Of a stretch of DNA of 64,000 nt, positions 35,481 through 47,056 are shown piece after piece. Source of the stretch: Omphalotus guepiniiformis. Lineage: Eukaryota; Basidiomycota; Agaricomycetes; Agaricales; Omphalotaceae. The stretch covers positions 868,001 to 932,000 of the forward strand of contig JAQOOI010000080.1 in assembly GCA_028554645.1 (NCBI GenBank), written 5' to 3'. Position numbers and translations under genes: made by a program. A model generated the notes under the pieces. That model ran no database searches and was not told the origin of the DNA. It was given only the letters and a program-made list of their open reading frames with translations. Positions within the stretch are counted from its first letter, which is position 1. Every line of letters begins with the position of its first letter.

Positions 35481-36180
35481 GTTGATGGAACCACAGGGAT
35501 TTACTTATGCTAGCTGCTAGCTATATAGTCTATCTGAAGTCAGACTAGACGGAACAAATAGTTCCGTGGCTCCCTTTGCAATGCAAGTACGATAGCAGCA
35601 GGACGAAGGGCGAGGCCGAATAGTAGGAAAAGCGGAGCTACTGATAAGTGGTGCGTGGTTGATCATTATTATCGTAGAAATCGAAAAGGAAGAAGATTCG
35701 TGTGAACCAAGAACTTCAAGGTCATTATCCTCCTGCCATAATCATCATGGGACTATGTAAGACTCAAGCAGAAACGTTTTTTACGTTTGAATTCGCTGCT
35801 TTTAGGGGTGCCGTTTGAGACGGGCCACCGCTTGGGACGAATCCAAAGTTCCAAATTCCGACTACCCCATACATATTCACTGTCTATCGGTACTTACAGC
35901 GAGAATTCTAGATTCGACATGTTTAATTCACCGGTTTCGCATACAACACACCCCATTTGGTACGCAGACCACTTCGTTTCGCATTTACAATACGCAGACT
36001 CCGAAAGTACACCGCGGGCAAGCTGTCGCCGCTGCCTTATCACTCTGGGTTCAATATCAAACGCCATGAATTGTACAATAAGTATACAATAAGGACTACA
36101 TAGATAAGACAAGTTCTGATACATTATATTCAGTGAGCGGGTATGTTAATTTCATGTTTGACCGATATCATCAGCGGGCT
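35481..36180. other. Intergenic, promoter side of the DUF3445 gene
   Basis: No gene supported; short frames on the plus strand at 35787-36092 lack resemblance. Confidence 0.5.
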
Positions 36181-36587
36181 CTACACAGTCAACTTCGCAT
36201 GGGTACGATGGCTCCGAGGTGTGCTCCGGATTCCAAGAGTACGTTTAATCTTTGTCATTAGAGGAACATGAGTGCTTCGTCCCTAGAACAAGCGTCAAGC
36301 GTCGTAAGTAATCAGCCAGCTTCACACTATCGGACCACGACTCACCATCAGTCGAAGTTCACGTTTTGCATGCTTGCGACCACGATGCGTAGTATTAGGA
36401 TTTGTCAAGGCAGCCTCTGTAAAAACACAAGTGAGCACGATAATTCTAGGTACGAAGCAAGCGTGAAAGACTGACTGTACCCTCCTGCAACGCGGTCGCG
36501 ATCCCGACGGTGCCAGAAGCCGCGGCGGGAATGACGAGGAGTAGTTGAAGTAGTATGTTGATGAGTACGACGAGAGAAGAAAGACAT
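36181..36587 (-). CDS. Small basic conserved fungal protein, 94 aa
   Basis: Model: complement(join(36181..36282, 36346..36416, 36476..36587)), 94 aa, too split to show as one long open frame. Starts MSFFSRRTHQHTT, continues RRGFWHRRDRDRVAGGYKAA, PNTTHRGRKHAKRELRLMGR and VPLMTKIKRTLGIRSTPR. Very rich in Arg, Lys and His, no membrane span, no Cys. The RVAGGYKAAL...NPNTTHxGRKHAKRELR string is one I associate with small hypothetical proteins of many basidiomycetes; no function is known to me. Phase continuity across two introns (GTCAGT and GTGAGT donors) strongly supports a real gene. It is divergent from TAD1, 387 bp apart. Confidence 0.75.
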
Positions 36588-36974
36588 TTTATGGGTGAGG
36601 ATAGTTCAGAGAGACGTTATATACGCTTGGAAAGTGCTCCAACAACTCCGCCCAAACGTCAGAGAGAAAGCAATATCATTTTTGGTGACGAGTTTTCTGC
36701 TTGCGCCACTAAAATGCTATGACGTCACGCGAACGAATACTTGGGCCACTGCCTTTGCATTGCTTCACGAATACTGGCCTCTAGGGAAGAGATGCTCCAG
36801 AAGGAAATAGCGAAATCACATCATAGAACTCCACAGTGTAGCTGGATGAACCTCTCCATAATATTCGCGAATATGCTGCATTGATACTATCAGCAAAGTT
36901 CACATTTCCAAACCATCAAAAAGACTCCAGGCGCCTCCAAGTTTGCAGATGACATGGGTGTGTGGTAAATTGAG
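36588..36974. promoter_or_regulatory. Bidirectional intergenic region (small basic protein / TAD1)
   Basis: 387 bp between divergent starts. No named motif identified. Confidence 0.4.
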
Positions 36975-38530
36975 ATGGATGTTGTATCGAATGAAGCCGT
37001 GAGAAATGTATGCATGTCTTCATCCGAGTCGGACGATGATGCCGTCAAGCAAATCCTATCAACATACCACTCCCTCAAATTTAATCCTTCACCATTTCAG
37101 TATACAATTCTTGCATCTTTCTATCTAACTAGCTCTACCGCCGGAACCCTCAAAGTACTATCCATAGCTACAGGAACAAAATGTCTTCCAGCCATCCGTT
37201 TTCCTGCCCGAGGCGAAGCATTACACGATAGCCATGCAGAAGTACTCGCCCGACGCGGAGCCATTCGTTGGTTCTTGGAACAGATTGCAGCAGATAACAG
37301 TCCTACTTCTGAATCTTCCTCTTCTAATCAGTGGATTACACGACGATCAGAAGATGGAAAATACGTTCTCAGAAATGATTTTCGCCTGAATCTGTATGTC
37401 TCTACACCTCCGTGTACGTGGTGATCTTTTCCAGAAACAATGAATCGAAGCTCATGTTCACTCGCAAATAGGTGGAGACGCGTCGATGCGTTATCTAGCC
37501 GCGTTCCAGGACCCAGAAATGGCAGCACTTAAAGACTCTTCTGTTCGATTACCTTCGGACTCTAGCCTAGCTTCCCGCGGGCGAGACAACTACTCCCTCT
37601 ATGGAGTTCTCCGGACAAAACCCGGTCGTGCAGACTCTCCTCCGGCTCTATCAATGTCGTGTAGCGATAAGATCGCGTCATGGAACGTCCTCGGAATCCA
37701 AGGAGCGCTCGCAGCTAGATTCCTTGCCCCGTTGTACATCTCAGAAGTGGTCATTGGAGAAGTACCGCAGGAGATGCAGGAGACCGTACGAGAGGACTGT
37801 GAGCGTGCATTTTGGCGCAGGTTGGAGGGTATTCAAGGTCAGTAAGCGAGTTCTTTCCCCCCGGCCGTCAAAAGGACTACATATTTCGCGCAGGTTTGAC
37901 TGGTGAATACTCTCTTCATCGACCAAATATCAAGTTCACCACCATTCCTTTCGCTCATTCTCGCACTGTGCTGTCATCAGTGCAAGCCGTGAACGGATCA
38001 TCTAACGAATGTGAGTGAGTTCCTCAGCACACTGCATTAATATAATTGCACTGATTTGAACAGCTCTTTCTTGGTATGCCGATTCGGATGAACCACGTCA
38101 AGTGCTTATAAACGGGTTCAAACGAGGCGTCTCTCCAAAACATCGCTGGCGAGATAAATCAAGGTCAGCTATCCTCAATGTGCCGCTGTGGACGGCTCTC
38201 ATTTATGTGCTCTGTAGGCCTTTGCTATGCAAGGTGGCAATGTTCCAACTGCACAATCGTCTTGTTTCCCTTCTTGACACCCGCTCAGCAGATCTGTGAC
38301 ATTTGGTTCATTATACGTACCTGTGGTTTTTGGTCTAACCATCGGCTCTGCACAGGAACTCTTCAAGCTACTTTGCAGTCAAATTGATGTCTGCTGAATA
38401 CCAGCAAGCGAAGGAAGCGCTGAAAGGCCAATCGGGCCCATTCTGTGGATGGGTTAGAAGTGGACAGCAATGGGAGAACTTTGACAGTTCCGGAGAGCAA
38501 TTGGAGACCATAGAGACACCCCCTCAATAA
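36975..38530 (+). CDS. TAD1: tRNA-specific adenosine deaminase 1 (Tad1/ADAT1)
   Basis: Model: join(36975..37413, 37472..37837, 37894..38010, 38064..38163, 38218..38295, 38356..38530), 424 aa. Converts A37 to inosine next to the anticodon of tRNA-Ala. Deaminase core: zinc ligand and proton shuttle in LHDSHAEVLARRGAIRW (His-Ala-Glu), two zinc cysteines in PPCGDASM (split by the first intron) and SMSCSDKIASWNVLGIQGAL. The C-terminal family block reads VKLMSAEYQQAKEAL then GPFCGWVRSG. A second in-frame ATG at 37014 (MSSSESDDDAV) is also possible; the first is kept. Short acidic tail ending ETPPQ. Assignment to ADAT1 rather than ADAR is by the LHDSHAE/SCSDKI spacing and lack of RNA-binding domains. 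Confidence 0.93.
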
Positions 38531-38937
38531 CAGGAATTGAGTTTCCGAACCGTAATAGGTCGTAAAATATAATATAGGAAAATGCTCGTAGCAAGTCATA
38601 AAAGTCATCTATACATCCATATACGTGTGTAAAACAGAGCCGGGAAGCTCGTCACAGGACGAGAATAAAAAAAAGTTAAGAGAATAAAAAGGCAAGTATC
38701 GTAATATATACGCCGGGAATGGGATAGAATGTGGAGGGTAGAAACAAATGAACAAGGAGAGGGGTACATTACACAAATGGGACATTCGGAAAAAGCAAAG
38801 TAACATGCTGATGCCCTTGAAGCCTTCCAGTCAACAACAACCAAAAGCCAGATACACATTCAGCCGGGGTGATCATACCAGTACAGATTAAATTGGATTA
38901 CGCGTGATTGAGCTCGATAAGGAAGAAACGAAGATTC
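38531..38937. other. Convergent 3' region
   Basis: Between the stops of TAD1 and GPC1; nothing seen. Confidence 0.5.
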
Positions 38938-40759
38938 TTATTGACTCTTCTTCTCTTGAGGGTCCGCCATTTTCTCAAAGTTGGGCTCTGAGGCGGATTC
39001 GATGTGTGGAAGAGGATGATTGACCAGCGTCGGTGAAGACCCAAGAGAGTCAAGTCCATCCTCACTCGACGAGCGACTTATAGGACTCGTACGTCCAGAC
39101 GAATCACGAGTAGTCTCTGCCAGTTCCTTCCGCAAAGCCTCCAATTCACGCTCGAACCTAGAAAAAGATATTTTAGTCAGAAATCAGAACAGACAGGTGA
39201 AATAGGCTACGAACTTTCGACCAAACACTTCAATGTAGTATCCTCCTCCGTTCCAGACGCTCACAGCAAATATCAAGACAAGGAAAGCTCCACTCCAGAA
39301 TGGGCTGTCATACAGCAGGTAGATGGCAGGAATCTCCGTTGCTACGCCATACACTGAACAGATTGACAACAGTCAATAAATTTATGATAAAATCCTTATG
39401 AAATAAATATCTACGTACCCAATTGCCCGGCCATAAACGCGGGTACGCGACTCTGTGCGGGTATCTTGCGTAGCGCCTGTCCAATAACGCCGCGTTTCTC
39501 ATTCAGGAGGAACGAGAACGACGTCGTTCGTTGACCCGACTCGATTTTCTCTTTTCGGTCAACAAGAACGAACTAGATCCTGATCAGTATGTCACTCTCC
39601 GGTACAGTGTAGATATGCTCACCTTCCAGTAAAGAAGTTGCCAAACCAGATCTATTTCGAAAAGTAACTCAGCAATTGGCGTCAAAAGAGAAGTCGGCTT
39701 CACATACAGAGACCGCCGCTGAGAAGAAGCGCGCGTAGAGGTTTCAGGTGCTGCAGTTCGCGTAACGCAGGGAATCGTTCTTCGGCATCGGGATAGAAAT
39801 GTCTAAACCTAACAGTCAGAACACACTCCACAAACGAGGCTTTAAGTAACGAACCTGATCACAGTGAAAGTGAACGGGGCATAAATGTGTACGAAGAGTG
39901 AAGTGACTTTGTCTTGATCGTGAAATACAAGGCTGTTCCTCCAAGTTATGACGGCGCTCGCCAGCGAGCCATGGGAGAGACAGTAACATGCGACGAAAAG
40001 TGCTGCATTCGAAGGGAAGAACCATAGATAGATGAAGTTGATGATCGTGACATAGTAGCACAAGTCGAAGAGGAAGTAATGCCACGCGCGTTTCTTATAT
40101 TTATAGACTCGTAGAGGCAGGAGGTAGAGGCCCTGCACGGTGTATGAAATGTGCACCCATCTGTGTAGCAAACGTGCGTGAGTCAGACACCGGGATGTTA
40201 ACGAAGAGACAGGAAAACATACTGAGGAGCAAGTCCAAAGATCAAGGCAGAGAAGAGCAGCGACATGACCCCAAAGAAGAAGGAAAGTTTATCCCGAGTT
40301 CGGACGACCTTTGCAGACTGCCAGTCGCTGGAGAGCTTGGTCATTCGGGAGGAAACCTGCAGGTAAGCGCGTTAGCAACGAACGATACAGGAGAGTATTC
40401 GAGCAGCACGCAACGCACCTTTAGCTTAAAGCTCTTCACTTCTCTCTCAAAATTCTCCGCAATTTGATCTCCTGAAAACTCTCGCATCTTGAAGGCCTCC
40501 TCAGCTTTCATCTTCAGTCTATCGCTGTGTTTCTGAAGTTTGCGCTGCAGTAGGTCTACGTGAGAGTCGAAATATGTCTCCATTGTATCTGGTATGACAC
40601 GCAACGTTAGTGAATCATCAGGTTTAACAAGGAATGGAACATACCGAGCAAAGTGAAAGCGCTGGACCAATCCGCCATTTCCTCGCGTCTGAAGCGGTCT
40701 ATCTTGTCTGAAAGATATTTTCTCCCATTTAAAGGGGGAGAACCAGGACGAGAAGACAT
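38938..40759 (-). CDS. GPC1: Glycerophosphocholine acyltransferase GPC1
   Basis: Model: complement(join(38938..39157, 39215..39353, 39419..39572, 39623..39651, 39714..39802, 39855..40160, 40223..40356, 40419..40588, 40645..40759)), 451 aa. Acylates glycerophosphocholine to lyso-PC, the first step in recycling of deacylated phosphatidylcholine (yeast YGR149W). Multi-pass membrane protein; the conserved core includes FLFDLCYYVTIINFIYLWFF, CYCLSHGSLASAVITWRNSL, FHDQDKVTSLFVHIYAPF and, later, VYGVATEIPAIYLLYDSPFW. N-terminal Lys/Glu-rich part (QRKLQKHSDRLKMKAEEAF) is probably coiled. Hydrophilic C-tail ends EKKSQ. ATG at 40759 (MSSRPGSPPLNGRKYLSDK) matches the family start. Together with ALE1 in this window it covers two enzymes of lysophospholipid remodelling. 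Confidence 0.93.
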
Positions 40760-41623
40760 TGTTCAACAATGGTCTGTGTTGTGGCTCGACGGGCAAAACA
40801 AAAAAGTTAGGGATTGATGGATCCACGAAATTGAATGGGCCACAAGAAACACGGGCGTTGCTTACGTCAGCATCCACTTTCTATTTCCCCTTGCACTTGA
40901 ACTGCGCTGCTCAATTTGCCCACCTCACGAAATGCTAGGGAAACTCGGTACTTCGTTTCGTTTTTCTTCAGTATCTCGTCTATTTATCGTGTCTCTCGTA
41001 CATCTAGGCTTTGATGCTCTCCTCATTAGCGCTTTCCTTGCAGGCGTTAAACGAACAACTGGGCTCACGTATGTTGGGACATGATCGTCGTACCCTCTTG
41101 ACTAAAGTGGCTTTAGGCCTGCGCTAGCTCGAGTTCCCAACAAAGATGTTCGTCGTGAGTAATGAATTCAGCTTTCATTGGACCTCTAGCTATTGCTAAA
41201 GCCATGTCACAGAACTCTTAAGGTCTTATCTTGAATTTGGTGGGTCCACCTAAAGCAATAGCCTCTCATGAAGACTCAAAGTATGACTCAGGAGAATATG
41301 CTTTTGACTTTGCTGTGGTATTCTTTGGCGTGCGTTCATAACACCTTGGTCCTCAGTCTTGTGCTAATATGAATAATCAACCTCCTTAGCGATCATCTTC
41401 CTTTGAAAGAACAAGATGACCACCTAGTACGCACGATCCATTCAGCAACTTCTACTGTGCCTCACGTACTGTGCTGCCAGTGCAATCGACACCACTCCTC
41501 TTGTAGCAGTTCTCAAATATGGTCGTGCATATACGATCTGTGTAACAACATTGCAGTCCACATATTATTATCATACATCCCTTCACCACTCGCCGAATAA
41601 TATCCACCAAGCCAATTCCATCC
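40760..41623. other. Intergenic, nothing recognised
   Basis: 864 bp between two minus-strand genes; only short frames. Confidence 0.5.
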
Positions 41624-42100
41624 TCAGCCTAAGAAATTGTAGACGAAGAAATGTAGCACAATCGAACCTAACACAAAGTCGGCGAATGCTCTGCAACACA
41701 AGTCAGTCGTGTGGATTGATACGACAAGGAGTGTCACGCACCGCTCTGGAGAAACCTCTTTGAATTCGTTTTTGTTGTCAGGGTTCACTTGTGCGCGTAA
41801 TGATGCTGTAAGGACAAACTGGCCGACACTGCTGGCAAAACTATGATGCGGGAACGACGCGTCAATTCCTGATTTTATGTAGCATGTAATGATATAGACA
41901 TACCCAGCCAGAAATGCGTTGAAAGGAAAGTTGGTAACGAGCACGCAGTAGACGAATTGGATGATCCCCGAAATCATCAAGAAGACGAGGAATACGTCTA
42001 TGAACTTTAAACGATCGGAAGTGTTTTCATTGTAAGCTTTGAAAAGTGTGTTGATAGCATTATGGGTGCCCTTTGATGAAGTAGGTGCTTTTGGAGCCAT
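41624..42100 (-). CDS. OST2: Oligosaccharyltransferase subunit DAD1/Ost2
   Basis: Model: complement(join(41624..41690, 41742..41840, 41904..42100)), 120 aa, near the usual 113-130. A small ER membrane subunit of the complex that attaches N-glycans to nascent proteins. Conserved text: FIDVFLVFLMISGIIQFVYC, NFPFNAFLAGFASSVGQFVL, TASLRAQVNPDNK and the end RAFADFVLGSIVLHFFVYNF followed by LG. Three membrane spans are visible. The exon 1 donor (GTATGT, phase 2) splits the Gly of LAGFASS. Divergent from the mitoribosomal gene, 187 bp apart. Confidence 0.96.
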   Translation of the reverse strand: MAPKAPTSSKGTHNAINTLFKAYNENTSDRLKFIDVFLVFLMISGIIQFVYCVLVTNFPFNAFLAGYVYIITCYIKSGIDASFPHHSFASSVGQFVLTASLRAQVNPDNKNEFKEVSPERCVTLLVVSIHTTDLCCRAFADFVLGSIVLHFFVYNFLG

Positions 42101-42287
42101 ATTATTGAGGATTCAAGGAAGTAAGTGAAAGACTGAAAGTCGACGTGGAGCAGCAGGAGCTGTTGCCAAACACAATGCAGCCAAACACACTGCAGCCAAA
42201 CAGCACCAAGCGCGACTGGCAAAAAAAGTTACAGGCGAACTTTTCCGACCATTTACTGGTTCTTTGGTGTCGACCGCAAAGGGTATT
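42101..42287. promoter_or_regulatory. Bidirectional promoter DAD1 / mitoribosomal protein, with short direct repeat
   Basis: 187 bp between divergent starts. It contains a direct repeat of about 15 bp (core TGCAGCCAAACA) at about 42175-42203. Role unknown. Confidence 0.5.
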
Positions 42288-43578
42288 ATGAGTCGTTTTG
42301 GGTCTTGTTTCTCCCCACTGAGGCTTTGCAGACGCCCTACCGCTTACCCACATTCAATATCACGCCGTGTTCACCAAGCCAAAGCTCTCAAATATCTCAT
42401 TGAGGAGGGGCTTGGAGAGTTCCTGCCTCCCGCAGCACTAAAAGTCGTTGCACATGAGTATCAGCAAGGTCTTTTGGAGCGCTTAAATGAAGAGGTCAGA
42501 GGTGAGTGTTTAGCTACACGATGTTGTGGCACTTTCTCTAAAGTTTGAGCGCGGTGTTCAGGTACAGACCTGCAGGGTGAATCCGTAGTCCAGACTATAA
42601 TATCTGCCGCCTCGGACAGAACTAAAACGCTTGCCTTTAACTATGCAAGTTTGGCGCTGAATAATCACTTTTTCCTGGAACAGCTCGTACGTATTCCGTT
42701 AGTTCTACCTCTATCAACTACTTACACAACCTATAACGTAGACACCGCCAACCGAGGTTCCTGATCACCAGCATCTACTGTCCCAGGAGCTTGAAACCCA
42801 AATTCGCTTGCAGCATGGTAGTCTTGCCCAACTAAAATCTACTTTTTCTGCTGCTGCCATGGGAATGTTCACGAATGGCTGGGTCTGGTTCGTCACGGAC
42901 GCAAGTGGGAACACCGCTATCATCCCTACCTTCGGACCTGGCTCGCTTCTCATGCGGTCACGGACGTACATGGCACACAGCAAGACAACGGACTTAGGCC
43001 ACGACATGCTGCAATGGAACCGGGGGGATCCTCTATCGGACGATGACCCTTACATGGCAGAGTGGGCGGAGGAGATGAAGAGTCGGTCGCAGCAGGGTGG
43101 CTCCGAGGTCCAAGATGAATCTACTCCGTCAACACCTGCTCACCCTGCTCCTACTTCCAAATCTGCACCTCCCGGTACAACTCCCTCTTCGCCTGCCTCG
43201 GGCGTCTCTGGCCCAACTGCCACCCCTACAGGCAAAAATTTCCCTCGCTTTATACACTCCACTTCCGCCAGGCAAGTCCTTGACACCGACATGCTAACAG
43301 GAGGTCCCCAAGGACTATGGATGGATGATGCTCAATCTACCCGTCATAGGGATCAGCCAAAATCTCTTAATAAAGTTAATGTTCTTACTATGGGTGAAAC
43401 CCTTTATCCTCTCTTTTGCATATCCGTGAATGAGCACGCATGGATGAGTGCCGGGTATGGGGTATGGGGAAAAGAGGAGTGGTTGAAAAAATTCTGGTCT
43501 GTAGTCGACTGGGGCAAGGTCAGCGCGGCTTATCGTCATTATGCCGTTAAGGACGTGCAAGACTCCAAGAAAGACTAG
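42288..43578 (+). CDS. Mitochondrial small-subunit ribosomal protein with Fe/Mn-SOD fold (mS42/mS43)
   Basis: Model: join(42288..42501, 42562..42686, 42742..43578), 391 aa. Fungal mitoribosomes carry two proteins derived from superoxide dismutase (Mrp1 and Rsm26). Here: an Arg/Ser-rich mitochondrial presequence (MSRFGSCFSPLRLCRRP), YLIEEGLGEFLPPAALKVVA, SLALNNHFFLEQL in place of the SOD HHxxY region, GMFTNGWVWFVTD and near the C-terminus LFCISVNEHAWM followed by YGVWGKEEWLKKFWSVVDW. The usual metal ligands (three His and one Asp) are not all present, so it should not be an active dismutase. A Ser/Pro/Thr-rich insert of about 90 aa sits in the middle. Which of the two paralogues it is cannot be settled by eye. 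First ATG of the exon is at 42288. Confidence 0.85.
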
Positions 43579-43741
43579 TATCACACGCTACAAGTTGCAT
43601 CTACTCGTCTCAATAATATATTCCTTGCCGTCTAATTTCTGAATCTACATATAATACAGGCGCAGATGGGATTACAGATAATCTTTAAACAAAACATTAG
43701 CGGATTAGCAAGGCATGTGATTTTGTATTCCATTCCATCCA

Positions 43742-45831
43742 TCACATTTGCTTGAGGGCCTGGAGGGCACATAAGGCAGCTAGAAACGACGGTCTCAACA
43801 TGTATGTCTTCAGAAGCTTAACATGAGAACACATACCACCAACGCCACTTCCGTCTTTCGCCAAACCTATGTCAACTCGCTTTTCTACATCCTCTCCGAC
43901 AATATACCGAATACTTTCACGCATTGTGCGTTCAAAGTTGGGATAAAATTGAATGAGACTGATTTTGACAGACCAAAAGCGATTAGGTTGCAAAAGCACA
44001 CAGGTTGCAACCACCTACCTGCCATCCACACCAACACCAATCTTCTCCACAGAGTCACGCTTCATGAAGTTGCCGTCTGAGTCCGCAAAGCTCGCCTGGC
44101 CAGTCTGAAGTAGGACAGCCGCTACAGCGACCCCACTCAGTAATGCTGCCCGTCGAGCGACCAAATGGCATGCCCATCTGACGATCTGGCAGCAAAGTTT
44201 ATTTCAGTATCAGACGAAGTGAAAGATACTAAATCAGGATTTACTGCAGCATCCCTAAGTGAAACCTCGTTATCTTGATATGCCAGTAACTTCACGACCA
44301 CTAAGCGTACACGCTCCAGTCTTTCCTTCACACTAGGTTTCATTTCTTCTGAGTCAAAAGTTGCGAACTGCGGTATTATATCTCCGTCATCTGTATCTGC
44401 ACCTTCCCAAGCTTCCTCGACCGCAGTCATGACACTAGTATCGAATGCCCATTGATCGTTCATCGCTGGCGTCACCTTTCCTCCAAACAGCATAGGTTTT
44501 GGCGCCGCATCAACCAACGATAGAAGCGTGCGGCGGGTTATTTCACCAAGGTACATCCCCGAAATGAACTTTTCAAAAGCTTGAAACGAAGGATTTATAC
44601 TACGCCGATCAATAGCTTTGTCAAATGGTGTAGACGGCAAGTGTGAACGCTGGAAGATACGTCCCTCATTGATCCTGCAAGAAGAGATTGAAGATCGACA
44701 AACTCACCGTATTGTTGAACGCGCCCCATTCCGTATTTATGATCATATAACCACCGCGAGCAGCCGCTGGAGTATTCGCAAGTTTTGTGATGTTGGCTGA
44801 TGCATTCGAGTATGTATGAGATGTAGTGACGGAGCGATATTTGGAGACTGACCGACTTCCTCTAGGTATGCGCCGTTCGTGCCCGTGCCAAAGATGCTTC
44901 CAAGAATACAACCACCAGAGGTATATGCTCGAGAAAGCATGGCCCCAACTGTCTATTAAGATCTTTAATCAAAGACCCGACTTCACGACATTGTACACAC
45001 ATCGTTGACGAGAGCAACACATTTCACGTGCATGTGTTTTCGGTCGAAGGCATCTTGTAGCAGTTTAACAACGTCATTCCCGATAGCATTCTTAGCCGAA
45101 AATCCTTTTGTCCAAGTGAGAATCTTGCCAGAGTTAAGTGCAGTCTGCTCGACTGGAAAGGAGAACGTGAATCCAAGGGGAAGGACATCGGGAGTATCTA
45201 GATCGTCAGGCGGAGGATGACTTGTGATAAAGGCATCAACAGAATCAGCGAGGTAATCTGTTGATCGCTCTTCAGAAATGGTAGCAGAAAGGCGGATTGC
45301 GACTTACCAAACAGTACTGTGGCTTCGCCGGTCTTCAACGCGTCCGATACCTTATATTTCTGCTGCCGCAGAGTGAAAGTCTTGTCACCGTTGAGGATCA
45401 CCTCGCACACACGACTAATGAGGGCGAGACAGTTGATATATGGTTCCCTTGTGTACTTGCGGAGACTCACAGATTGGTGCCTCCGAGATCGAGAGCGAGG
45501 AAGTGCCTAGGGGTCATTCGAAGATGTGCTCAACATTTCATTTCATGATGTAATGAATAGAAGGACAGACCCTTTCTCTGTGCCGTCAGGCACACCGGTA
45601 ACAAACGACGGGCTGCAAAGGATGAAGACATGATCGCCAGCTTTCAAAGCGGACTGTATACACTCACATCATCGCCATGGGATGATTGTAGCTACCCAAT
45701 CCGATCCTGAACTCATCCAGAAATGCCTTTGCAAGCTCGACGAGAAGTGGTGGTTTTAACGTTAGCTGATAGTCGATATCATTGAGAACACCCTGAGGAT
45801 TCTGGTAGAAATAAGAGGTTGTAGAGGCCAT
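43742..45831 (-). CDS. Hexokinase
   Basis: Model: complement(join(43742..43779, 43837..43958, 44019..44185, 44245..44649, 44708..44796, 44853..44952, 45001..45257, 45308..45414, 45471..45506, 45571..45612, 45668..45831)), 508 aa, close to the usual about 490. Phosphorylates glucose and other hexoses with ATP in the cytosol. Motifs: phosphate 1 FLALDLGGTNLRV, sugar-binding LPLGFTFSFPVEQ, LTWTKGF, catalytic Asp in ALVNDTVGAML, phosphate 2 IFGTGTNGAYLEEV, INTEWGAF, and the C-terminal GLAKDGSGVGAAL adenosine motif. Eleven exons with all phases consistent; two exons are 36 and 42 nt. Start MASTTSYFYQNPQG. Hexokinase rather than glucokinase is suggested by overall similarity but not proven. Confidence 0.94.
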
Positions 45832-47056
45832 TTGTGATTAGAGATGATGGGAGTAGGGAAAAGAAATAAATGAATAGAATGTAACTTTTTTTTGTTTCCT
45901 TTCTAGTGACGTAGACTTGTCGTTCTCAGACTGTGACTGCCTCTTTCGGCCATCCTCTCTTAATCTTTTCCATGGAACCTAGGCGATTCTTCGGGATGAA
46001 GACGGTTGTATGCGGACAACCAGGTGCGCTGTAACATCGAACTTATGAATACTTTTGCATAGGGATACTGGAGGGATAATCATATATGTTAGCCGTCTCG
46101 GTTATCTAACTTTGCGAGTGCCAACCTCCTCAATAATTTCAAAAGGAAAGAATGCTAATCATCTACTTCTCCAGACCTTGGTAGAAGGTTATGGTCACAA
46201 TCTCCCGGCGGCCCGCGAACATCGCTGGATCTTGGTCCTAAATAAAACCTCGGATTCCAGGTGCCTCGAGGAATGGGCTGGACTGGGGTCATTGACAATA
46301 CGTTCGTCAGCGGTTCTATCCTAGTTAATCCCTGCTAAGCCTAGAGATTAGGGAATTAATCAAACTCTAACTTGGGGAGAAATCATAAACCTATTCGGCC
46401 AGATTGCGAGGCTTGAGAACTACACAGCATGTTTTCCTGCAAGGAATCCTGACGGTCTCGTTGTGCACAATTCCAAGTTCCAAGCACACTGGATGGATCA
46501 CAGAAAACGGATTGAATTCAAGGAGAGGTTGACGGTGACAAGATGACAAAACGGAGCCATTGGCGGGAAATGAAGGTGAGGCACTTTCGCAACACCCACC
46601 CCACTTTTTTGCCTTAGCAACTAATTATCCCTCCCCCTCCCGTTCGCTGCTCTTGTCACTTTACGAACCTATGTTGCGGATTGATACTTTCCACAGTTGG
46701 CATCCAAGTAGACTTCTTTTACCAAGATTATGCCAGTTACTTTATCTCGACGCAACATTCGCCTTCGGATGCTGCTACACACGGTTCAGGCATGCCCGCT
46801 CCAGGTGAGTAAGCCTCTTGTTCTCGCTTGTTGATTGGTGTTACATATCCAGATACTTAGAGCGGACCCTTTTACTCGAATAATACCATGTCATACCTTG
46901 CTTGAAAGGTGACTTCGGGATAGAAGAGTGTCCATGGGACCAACTTCTACGGACTCGTGGCCCCATCAGGAGTCATTTGGTTTCCTACGATGAGATATAT
47001 AAGCCTGCGCTCAAAGGATAGCAGAATTTCGAGTCCCCACACAGTGTATTTGACCA
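45832..47056. other. Intergenic between hexokinase and secreted hydrolase
   Basis: Divergent promoter region of 1.2 kb; short frames only, no tRNA or repeat recognised. Confidence 0.5.
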
